64,000 nt of DNA from Aplectana chamaeleonis (taxonomy: Eukaryota; Nematoda; Chromadorea; Rhabditida; Cosmocercidae). The position numbers and the translations under genes are program-made. The stretch spans positions 558,001 to 622,000 of the forward strand of contig JAPDOI010000022.1 in the NCBI GenBank assembly GCA_029168955.1, given 5' to 3'. Below are positions 54,701-64,000 of this stretch, in pieces. The notes beneath the pieces were generated by a model. The model saw only the letters and a program-made list of their open reading frames with translations. It did not search any database and was not told where the DNA came from. Numbering within the stretch: position 1 is the stretch's first letter; the number at the start of each line of letters is the position of its first letter.

Positions 54701-57700
54701 TAGAAAGTGTGCGGGACCCAAATGAGAGTGCGCAGGACGCCGTAGAAAGTGTGTGGGACCCAAATGAGAGTGCGCAGGACGCCGTAGAAAGTGTGTGGGA
54801 CCCAAATAACAGTGCGCCGGACGCCGTAGAAAGTGTGCGGGACACAAACGAGAGTGCGCAGGACGCCCTAGAAAGTGTGTGGGACCCAAATAACAGTGCG
54901 TCGGACGCCGTAGAAAGTGTGTGGGACCCAAATGAGAGTGCGGAGGACGCCGTAGAAAGTGTGTGGGACCCAAATGAGAGTGCGCAGAACGCCGTAGAAA
55001 GTGTGTGGGACCCAAATAACGGTGCGCCGGACGCCGTAGAAAGTGTGTGGGACCCAAATGAGAGTGCGCAGGACGCCGTAGAAAGTGTGTGGGACCCAAA
55101 TGAGAGTTTGCAGGACGCCGTAGAAAGTGTGTGGGACCCAAATGAGAGTGCGCAGGACGCCGTAGAAAGTGTGTGGGACCCAAATAACAGTGCGCCGGAC
55201 GCCGTAGAAAGTGTGTGGGACCCAAATGAGAGTGCGCAGGACGCCGTAGAAAGTGTGTGGGACCCAAATAACAGTGCGCCGGACAACGTAGAAACTGTGT
55301 GGGACCCAAATGAGAGTGCGCAGGACGCCGTAGAAAGTGTGTGGGACCCAAATAACAGTGCGCCGGACGCCGTAGAAAGTGTGCGGGACCCAAATGAGAG
55401 TGCGCAGGACGCCGTAGAAAGTGTGTGGGACCCAAATGAGAGGGCGCAGGACGCCGTAGAAAGTGTGCGGGACCCAAATGAGAGTGCGCAGGACGCCGTA
55501 GAAAGTGTGTGGGACCCAAATAACAGTGCGCCGGACGCCGTAGAAAGTGTGCGGGACCCAAATGAGAGTGCGCAGGACGCCTTAGAAAGTGTGTGGGACC
55601 CAAATAACAGTGCGCCGGACGCCGTAGAAAGTGTGTGGGACCCAAATGAGAGTGCGCAGGACGCCGTAGAAAGTGTGCGGGACCCAAATGAGAGTGCGCA
55701 GGACGCCGTAGAAAGTGTGTGGGACCCAAATGAGAGTGCGCAGAACGCCGTAGAAAGTGTGTGGGACCCAAATAACAGTGCGCCGGACGCCGTAGAAAGT
55801 GTGCGGGACCCAAATGAGAGTGCGCAGGACGCCGTAGAAAGTGTGTGGGACCCAAATAACAGTGCGCCGTACGCCGTAGAAAATGTGTGGTCCCCACATG
55901 AGAGTGCGCAGGACGCCGTAGAAAGTGTGTGGGACCCAAATGAGAGTGCGCAGGACGCCGTAGAAAGTGTGTGGGACCCAAATAACAGTACGCCGGACGC
56001 CATAGAAAGTGTGTGGGACCCAAATGAGAGTGCGCAGGACGCCGTAGAAAGTGTGTGGGACCCAAATGAGAGTGCGCAGAACGCCGTAGAAAGTGTTTGG
56101 GACCCAAATAACAGTGCGCTGGACGCCGTAGAAACTGTGTGGGACCCAAATGAGAGTGCGCAGGACGCCGTAGAAAGTGTGTGGGACCCAAATGAGAGTG
56201 CGCAGAACGCCGTAGAAAGTGTTTGGGACCCAAATAACGGTGCGCCGGACGCCGTAGAAAGTGTGCGGGACCCAAATGAGAGTGCGCTGGACGCCGTAGA
56301 AACTGTGTGGGACCCAAATAACAGTGCGTCGCACGCCGTAGAAAGTGTGTGGGACCCAAATAACAGTGCGTCGCACGCCGTAGAAAGTGTGTGGGACCCA
56401 AATGAGAGTGCGCAGGACGCCGTAGAAAGTGTGTGGGACCCAAGTGAGAGTGCGCAGGACGCCGTAGAAAGTGTGTGGGACCCAAATGAGAGTGCGCAGA
56501 ACGCCGTAGAAAGTGTGTGGGACCCAAATAACAGTGCGCCGGACGCCGTAGAAAGTGTGCGGGACCCAAATGAGAGTGCGCAGGATGCCGTAGAAAGTGT
56601 GTGGGACCCAAATGAGAGTGCGCAGAACGCCGTAGAAAGTGTGTGGGACCCAAATAACGGTGCGCCGGACGCCGTAGAAAGTGTGTGGGACCCAAATAAC
56701 GGTGCGCCGGACGCCGTAGAAAGTGTGCGGGATCCAAATGAGAGTGCGCAGGACGCCGTAGAAAGTGTGTGGGACCCAAATAACAGTGCGTCGCACGCCG
56801 TAGAAAGTGCGGGGCCCAAATGAGTGGGCGCAGGACGCCGTACAAAGTGTGTGGGGCCCACATAACAGTGCCCAGAACGTCGTAGAAAGTGTGTGGGACC
56901 CAAATAACGGTGCGCCGGACGCCGTAGAAAGTGTGCGGGACCCAAATGAGAGTGCGCAGAACGCCGTAGAAAGTGTGTGGGACCCAAATGAGAGTGCGCG
57001 GGACGCCGTAGAAAGTGTGTGGGACCCAAATGAGAGTGCGCAGTACGCCGTAGAAAGTGTGTGGGACCCAAATAACAGTGCGCTGGACGCCGTAGAAAGT
57101 GTGTGGGACCCAAGTGAGAGTGCGCAGGATGCCGTAGAAAGGGTGTGGGACCCAAATGAGAGTGCGCGGGACGCCGTAGAAAGTGTGTGGGACCCAAATA
57201 ACAGTGCGCCGGACGCCTCAGAAAGTGTTTGGGACCCAAATAACGGTGCGCCGGACGCCGTAGAAAGTGTGCGGGACCCAAATGAGAGTGCGCAGGACGC
57301 CGTAGAAAGTGTGTGGGACCCAAATGAGAGTGCGCAGAACGCCGTAGAAAGTGTTTGGGACCCAAATAACGGTGCGCCGGACGCCGTAGAAAGTGTTTGG
57401 GACCCAAATAACAGTGCGCTGGACGCCGTAGAAACTGTGTGGGACCCAAATGAGAGTGCGCAGGACGCCGTAGAAAGTGTGTGGGACCCAAATAACAGTG
57501 CGCTGGACGCCGTAGAAAGTGTGTGGGACCCAAATGAGAGTGCGCAGGACGCCGTAGAAAGTGTGTGGGACCCAAATATCAGTGCGCTGGACGCCGTAGA
57601 AAGTGTGTGGGACCCAAATGAGAGTGCGCAGGACGCCTCAGAAAGTGTGTGGGACCCAAATAACGGTGCGCCGGACGCCGTAGAAAGTGTGTGGGACCCA

Positions 57701-60700
57701 AATAACAGTGCGTCGGACGCCGTAGAAAGTGTGTGGGACCCAATTAAGAGTTCGCAGGACGCCGTAGAAAGTGTGTGGGACCCAAATGAGAGTGCGCAGG
57801 ACGCCGTAGAAAGTGTGTGGGACTCAAATGAGAGTGCGCAGGACGCCGTAGAAAGTGTATGGGACTCAAATAACAGTGCGCCGGACGCCGTAGAAACTGT
57901 GTGGGACCCAAATGAGAGTGCGCAGGACGCCGTAGAAAGTGTGTGGGACCCAAATGAGAGTGCGCAGGACGCCGTAGAAAGTGTGTGGGACTCAAATAAC
58001 AGTGCGCCGGACGCAGTAGAAACTGTGTGGGACCTAAATGAGAGTGCGCAGGACGCCGTAGAAAGTGTGTGGGACCCAAATGAGAGTGCGCAGGACGCCG
58101 TAGAAAGTGTGTGGGACCCAAATAACAGTGCGCAGGACGCCGTAGAAAGTGTGTGGGACCCAAATAACGGTGTGTCGGACGACGTAGAAAGTGTGCGGGA
58201 CCCAAATGAGAGTGCGCAGGACGCCGTAGAAAGTGTGTGGGACCCAAATGACAGTGCGTCGTACGCCGTAGAAAGTGTGTGGGACCCAAATGAGAGTGCG
58301 TCGAACGCCGTAGAAAGTGTGTGGGACCTAAATGAGAGTGCGCAGGACGCCGTAGAAAGTGTGTGGGACTCAAATAGCAGTGCGCCGGACGCCGTAGAAA
58401 GTGTGTGGGACCCAAATGAGAGTGCGCAGGACGCCGTAGAAAGTGTGTGGGACCCAAATGAGAGTGCGCAGGACGCCGTAGAAAGTGTGTGGGACTCAAA
58501 TAACAGTGCGCCGGACGCCGTAGAAAGTGTGTGGGACCCAAATGAGAGTGCGCAGGACGCCGTAGAAAGTGTGTGGGACCCGAATGAGAGTGCGCAGAAC
58601 GCCGTTTAAAGTGTGTGGGACCCAGATAACAGTACGCCGGACGCCGTAGAAAGTGTGCGGGACCCAAATAACGGTGCGCCGGACGCCGTAGAAAGTGTGC
58701 TGGACCCAAATGAGAGTGCGCAGGACACCGTAGAAAGTGTGTGGGACCCAAATAACAGTGCGCAGGACGCCGTAGAAAGTGTGTGGGACCCAAATGAGAG
58801 TGCGCAGAACGCCGTAGAAAGTGTGTGGGACCCAAATAACAGTGCGCCGGACGCCGTAGAAAGTGTGCGGGACCCAAATGAGAGTGCGCAGGACGCCGTA
58901 GAAAGTGTGTGGGACCCAAATGAGAGTGCGCAGGACGCCGTAGAAAGTGTGTGGGACCCAAATAACAGTGCGCCGGACGCCGTAGAAAGTGTGCGGGACC
59001 CAAATGAGAGTGCGCAGGACGCCGTAGAAAGTGTGTGGGACCCAAGTGAGAGTGCGCAGGACGCCGTAGAAAGTGTTTGGGACCCAAATAACAGTGCGCT
59101 GGACGCCGTAGAAAGTGTGTGGGACCCGAATGAGAGTGCGCAGTACGCCGTAGAAAGTGTTTGGGACCCAAATAACAGTGCGCTGGACGCCGTAGAAACT
59201 ATGTGGGACCCAAATGAGAGTGCGCAGGACGCCGTAGAAAGTGGGTGGGACCCAAATAACGGTGCGCCGGACGCCGTAGAAAGTGTGCGGGACCCAAATG
59301 AGAGTGCGCAGGACGCCGTAGAAAGTGTGTGGGACCCAAATAACAGTGCGTCGGACGCCGTAGAAAGTGTGTGGGACTAAAATGAGAGTGCGCATGACGC
59401 CGTAGAAAGTGTGTGGGACCCAAATGAGAGTGCGCAGGACGCCGTAGAAAGTGTGTGGGACTCAAATAACAGTGCGTCGGACGCCGTAGAAAGTGTATGG
59501 GACTCAAATAACAGTGCGCAGGACGCCGTAGAAAGTGTGTCGGACCCAAATGAGAGTGCGCAGGACGCCGTAGAAAGTGTGTGGGACTCAAATAACAGTG
59601 CGCCGGACGCCGTAGAAAGTGTGTGGGACCCAAATGAGAGTGCGCCGGACGCCGTAGAAAGTGTGTGGGACCCAAATGAGAGTGCGCAGAACGCCGTAGA
59701 AAGTGTGTGGGACCCAAATAACAGTGCGCTGGACGCCGTAGAAAGTGTGTGGGACCCAAATGAGAGTGCGCAGGACGCCGTAGAAAGTGTGTGGGACCCA
59801 AATGAGAGTGCGCAGGACGCCGTAGAAAGTGTGTGGGACCCAAATGAGAGTGCGCAGGACGCCGTAGAAAGTGTGTGGGACCCAAATGAGAGTGCGCAGG
59901 ACGCCGTAGAAAGTGTGTGGGACCCAAATGAGAGTGCGCAGAACGCCGTAGAAAGTGTGTGGGACCCAAATAACAGTGCGCCGGACGCCGTAGAAAGTGT
60001 GCGGGACCCAAATGAGAGTGCGCAGGACGCCGTAGAAAGTGTGTGGGCCCCAAATAACAGTGCGCAGGGCGCCACAGAAAGTGGGTGGGCCCCAAATAAC
60101 GGTGCGCCGCACGCCATAGAAAGTGTGCGCGACCCAAGTGATAGTGCGCAGGACGCCGTAGAAAGTGTGTGGGACCCAAATGAGAGTGCGCAGGACACCG
60201 TAGAAAGTGTGTGGGACTCAAATAACAGTGCGCCGGACGCCGTAGAAAGTGTGTGGGACCCAAATGAGAGTGCGCAGGACGCCGTAGAAAGTGTGTGGGA
60301 CCCAAATGAGAGTGCGCAGGACGCCGTAGAAAGTGTGTGGGACTCAAATAACAGTGCGCCGGACGCCGTAGAAAGTGTGTGGGACCCAAATGAGAGTGCG
60401 CAGGACGCCGTAGAAAGTGTGTGGGACCCAAATGAGAGTGCGCAGGACGCCGTAGAAAGTGTGTGGGACCCAAATAACAAGGCGCCGGACGCCGTAGAAA
60501 GTGTGTGGGACCCAAATAACAGTGCGCCGGACGCCGTAGAAAGTGTGTGGGACCCAAATGAGAGTGCGCAGGACGCCGTAGAAAGTATGTGGGTCCCAAA
60601 TAACAGGGCGCTGTACGCATTAGAAAGTGTGTGGGACCCAAATGAGAGTGCGCAGGACGCCGTAGAAAGTGTGTGGGACCCAAATAAGAGTGCGCAGGAC

Positions 60701-61225
60701 GCCGTAGAAAGTGTGTGGGACCCAAATGAGAGTGCGCAGAACGCCGTAGAAAGTGTGTGGGACCCAAATGAGAGTGCGCAGGACGCCGTAGAAAGTGTGT
60801 GGGACCCAAATAACAGTGCGCCGGACGCCGTAGAAAGTGTGGGGGACCCAAATGAGAGTGCGCAGGACGCCGTAGAAAGTGTGTGGGACCCAAATGAGAG
60901 TGCGCAGGACGCCGTAGAAAGTGTGTGGGACCCTAATAACAGTGCGCCGGACGCCGTAGAAAGTGTGTGGGACCCAAATAACGGTGCGCCGGACGCCGTA
61001 GAAAGTGTGTGGGACCCAGATGAGAGTGCGCAGGACGCCGTAGAAAATGTGTGGGACCCAAATAACAGTGCGCCGGACGCCGTAGAAAGTGTTAGGGACC
61101 CAAATGAGAGTGCCCAGGACGCCGTAGAAAGTGTGCGGGACCCAAATGAGAGCGCGCCGGGCGTCTAGAAAGTGTGTGGGACCCAAATAACGGTGCGCCG
61201 CACGCCGTAGAAAGTGTGTGGGACC

Positions 61226-62470
61226 CAGATGAGAGTGCGCAGGACGCCGTAGAAAGTGTGCGGGATCCAAATGGGTGTGCGCACAACGCCGTAGAAAGTG
61301 TGTGGGACCCAAATAACAGTGCGCCGGACGCCGTAGAAAGTGTGTGGGACCCAAATGAGAGTGCCCAGGACGCCGTAGAGAATGTTTGGGCCCCAGATTA
61401 GAGTGCGCAGGACGCCGTAGAAAGTGTGTGGGACCCAAATAACAGTGCGACGGACGCCGTAGAAAGTGTGTGGGACCCAAATAACGGTCGCAGGACGTCG
61501 TAGAAAGTGTGTGGGACCCAAATGAGAGTGCGCAGGACGCCGTAGAAAGTGTGTGGGACCCAAATAACAGTGCGCCGGACGCCTCAGAAAGTGTGTGGGA
61601 CCCAAATAACAGTGCGCAGGACGCCGTAGAAAGTGTGTGGGACCCAAATAACGGTGCGCAGGACGCCGTAGAAAGTGTGTGGGACCCAAATGAGAGTGCG
61701 CAGGACGCCGTAGAAAGTGTGTGGGACCCAAATAACAGTGCGCCGGACGCCGTAGAAAGTGTGTGTGACCCAAATGAGAGTTCGCAGGACGCCGTAGAAA
61801 GTGTGTGGGACCCAAACGAGAGTGCGCAGGACGCCGTACAAAGTGTGTGGGACCCAAATAACAGTGCGTCGGACGCCTTAGAAAGTGTGTGGGACCCAAA
61901 TAACAGTGCGCAGGACGCCGTAGAAAGTGTGTGGGACCCAAATGAGAGTGCGCAGGACGCCGTAGAAAGTGTGTGGGACCCAAATAACGGTGCGCAGGAC
62001 GCCGTAGAAAGTGTGCGGGACCCAAATAACAGTGCGCCGGACGCCGTAGAAAGTGTGCGGGACCCAAATGAGAGTGCGCAGGACGCCGTAGAAAGTGTGT
62101 GGGACCCAAATAACAGTGCGCAGGACGCCGTAGAAAGTGTGTGGGACCCAAATGAGAGTGCGCAGGACGCCGTAGAAAGTGTGTGGGACCCAAATAACAG
62201 TGCGCCGGACGCCGTAGAAAGTGTGTGGGACCCAAATGAGAGTGCGCAGGACGCCGTAGAAAGTGTGTGGGACCCAAATAACAGTGCGCAGGACGCTGTA
62301 GAAAGTGTGTGGGACCCAAGTGAGAGTGCGCAGGACGCCGTAGAAAGTGTGCGGGATCCAAATGGGTGTGCGCACAACGCCGTAGAAAGTGTGTGGGATC
62401 CGAATAACAGTGCGCCGGACGCCGTAGAAAGTTTGTGGGACCTAAATGAGAGTGCCCAGGACGCCGTAGA
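61226..62470 (+). repeat. Duplication of 26 units inside the array
   Basis: The rare variant GGGTGTGCGCACAACGCC, preceded by GCGGGATCC, occurs at 61272 and 62363. Both are followed by a class N unit and then GAGAGTGCCCAGG. The distance of 1091 bp plus one deleted base at 61488 equals 26 units, which indicates a block duplication or unequal exchange. Confidence 0.75.
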
Positions 62471-62770
62471 AAGTGTGTGGGACCCAGATGAGAGTGCGCA
62501 GGACGCCGTAGAAAGTGTGTGGGACCCAAATAACAGTGCGCCGGACGCCGTAGAAAGTGTGTGGGACCTAAATGAGAGTGCGCAGGACGCCGTAGAAAGT
62601 GTGTGGGACCCAGATGAGAGTGCGCAGGACGCCGTAGAAAGTGTGTGGGACCCAAATAACAGTGCGCCGGACGCCGTAGAAAGTGTGTGGGACCTAAATG
62701 AGAGTGCGCAGGACGCCGTAGAAAGTGTGCGGGACCCAAATGAGAGTGCGTAGGACGCCGTAGAAAGTGT
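62432..62770 (+). repeat. 126-bp higher-order repeat, three copies
   Basis: The variant CCTAAATGAG (instead of CCCAAATGAG) occurs at 62441, 62567 and 62693, exactly 126 bp apart. In the first two intervals the unit that follows has the variant CCCAGATGAG, and then a class N unit. This is a three-monomer unit amplified in tandem. Confidence 0.85.
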
Positions 62771-64000
62771 GTGGGACCCAAATAACAGTGCGCCGGACGC
62801 CGTAGAAAGTGTGTGGGACCCAAATAACAGTGCCCAGGACGCCGTAGAAAGTGTGTGGGACCCAGATGAGAGTGCGCAGGACGCCGTAGAAAGTGTGTGG
62901 GACCCAAATAACAGTGCGCAGGACGCCGTAGAAAGTGTGGGACCCAAATGAGAGTGCGCAGGACGCCGTAGAAAGTGTGTGGGACCCAAATAACAGTGCG
63001 CCGGACGCCGTAGAAAGTGTGTGGGACCCAAATGAGAGTGCGCAGGACGGCGTAGAAAGTTTGTGGGACCCAAATGAGAGTGCGCAGGACGCCGTAGCAA
63101 GTGGGGGGGACCCAAATAACAGTGCGCCGGACGCCGTAGAAAGTGTGCGGGACCCAAATGAGAGTGCGCAGGACGCCGTAGAAAGTGTTCGGGACCCAAA
63201 TAACGGTGCGCCGGACGCCGTAGAAACTGTGTGGCACCCAAATGAGAGTGCGCAGGACGCCGTAGAAAGTGTGTGGGACCCAAATGAGAGTGCGCAGAAC
63301 GCCGTAGAAAGTGTGTGGGACCCAAATAACAGTGCGCAGGACGCCGTAGAAAGTGTGCGGGACCCAAATGAGAGTGCGCAGGACGCCGTAGAAAGTGTGT
63401 GGGACCCAAATAACAGTGCGCCGGACGCCGTAGAAAGTGTGTGGGACCCAAATGAGAGTGCGCAGGACGCCGTAGAAAGTGTGTGGGACCCAAATGACAG
63501 TGCGCAGGACGCCGTAGAAAGTGTGTGGGACCCAAATAACAGTGCGCAGGACGCCGTAGAAAGTGTGTGGGACCCAAATAACGGTGCGCCGGACGCCGTA
63601 GAAAGTGTGCGGGACCCAAATGAGAGTGCGCAGGACGCCGTAGAAAGTGTGTGGGACCCAAATGAGAGCGCGCCGGGCGCCTAGAAAGTGTGTGGGACCC
63701 AAATAACAGTGCGCAGGACGCCGTAGAAAGTGTGTGGGACCCAAATGAGAGTGCGCAGGACGCCGTAGAAAGTGTGTGGGACCCAAATAATAGTGCGCCG
63801 GACGCCTCAGAAAGTGTGTGGGACCCAAATAACGGTGCACAGGACGCCGTAGAAAGTGTGTGGGACCCAAATGAGAGTGCGCAGGACGCCGTAGAAAGTG
63901 TGTGGGACCCAAACAATAGTGCGCCGGACGCCTCAGAAAGTGTGTGGGACCCAAATGAGAGTGCGCAGGACGCCGTAGAAAGTGTGTGGGACACAAATAA

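Larger units (their letters stand above)
39605..64000 (+). repeat. 42-bp satellite array, about 580 units, open at the right edge
   Basis: The unit in the plus frame is 14 codons, most often ESAQDAVESVWDPN or NNSAPDAVESVRDPN minus one residue by phase. Class E units begin GAGAGTGCGCAG and usually have GTGTGTGGG. Class N units begin AACAGTGCGCCG or AACGGTGCGCCG and often have GTGTGCGGG. They alternate as E-N or E-E-N, giving local 84- and 126-bp higher-order units. Three minus-strand frames (HTLSTASCALSFGS, HFLRRPAHSHLGPT, HTFYGVLRTLIWVP) are also stop-free, so frames above 1,200 codons exist on both strands. Rare indels shift phase, for example near 47611, 48573, 49632, 51141, 54346, 56811, 61488 and 62938. 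I see no sign of a gene: no start context, introns or unique flanking domain. Confidence 0.97.

Noticed and set aside
39041..63684. Very long plus-frame reading frames (1,216, 1,222, 704, 746 codons and others) as repeat-protein genes
   Set aside because: The 42-bp period keeps phase and the consensus has no stop in this frame. Three minus frames are equally open, ATG positions are arbitrary within units, and no unique domain or splice structure is seen.
38932..63996. Minus-strand frames rich in HTLSTASCALSFGS, HFLRRPAHSHLGP or HTFYGVLRTLIWVP
   Set aside because: They are three phases of the same satellite unit. Single frames pass from one peptide type to another at indels, which a real protein would not tolerate.
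39605..64000. CRISPR-like array
   Set aside because: The units are contiguous with no unique spacers, and the rest of the window is clearly eukaryotic.
39605..64000. CENP-B box in the 42-bp unit
   Set aside because: The unit lacks the TTCG....A..CGGG pattern. A centromeric role cannot be judged from sequence alone.

Overview
The window is eukaryotic and looks like repeat-dense, probably heterochromatic DNA of an animal. A BEL/Pao pol relic (a family known only from metazoans) sits beside pieces of a Penelope-like element (PLE) with a GIY-YIG endonuclease, the end of a Ty3/gypsy element with its 3' LTR, a hAT transposase relic and many small terminal-inverted-repeat (TIR) elements. A nematode is my best guess from that mixture, but nothing here proves it. 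I see no convincing host gene, no rRNA and no intact transposase.

Layout. 1-7.2 kb: decayed PLE pieces on the minus strand (endonuclease 1244-1790, reverse transcriptase 1850-2914 and 6450-7176), opened by later insertions: a TA-flanked MITE (696-1163), two copies of a 3-bp-TSD MITE family (76-547, 2896-3372), a 111-114 bp minisatellite (4430-5115) and a TAA-flanked MITE (6146-6419). 7.2-12.2 kb: tRNA-like sequences, a gypsy integrase tail with 3' LTR, large inverted arms and a second PLE N-terminal piece on the plus strand. 12.4-20.4 kb: a swarm of TTAA-flanked elements sharing an AGGCAGTGTTCACGAT terminus, some nested, plus a long hairpin and a fresh 344-bp tandem duplication. 21.9-29.6 kb: foldback elements, a second PLE endonuclease, a duplicated TATA-containing module and a nested set of transposons around a 2.4-kb hAT-like element. 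30.2-33.1 kb: a BEL/Pao pol pseudogene split by the third copy of the 3-bp-TSD MITE and ending where a 21-bp satellite begins. 33.1-38.6 kb: more MITEs, a TTTA microsatellite and an 840-bp hAT derivative with perfect target duplications.

38.9-64.0 kb: tandem DNA. A degenerate 21-bp satellite (38.92-39.58 kb) passes through a short junction into a 42-bp satellite that fills the remaining 24.4 kb (about 580 units) and runs off the window. Because 42 is a multiple of three and four of the six frames of the unit lack stops, this array yields reading frames over 1,200 codons on both strands. I read these as consequences of the period, not as genes. The array has two main monomer classes, locally ordered 84/126-bp higher-order units, a rare 41-bp stop-bearing class, and marker variants repeated at whole-unit distances (26, 55 and 60 units).

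The most interesting result is the link between the arrays. The two halves of the 42-bp unit resemble each other (12 of 21 positions), the first half resembles the neighbouring 21-bp satellite, and the sequence where the 21-bp satellite meets other DNA is shared, in opposite orientation, with the satellite inside the BEL element at 33.1 kb. This suggests that a mobile 21-bp satellite module gave rise by dimerisation to the large array.
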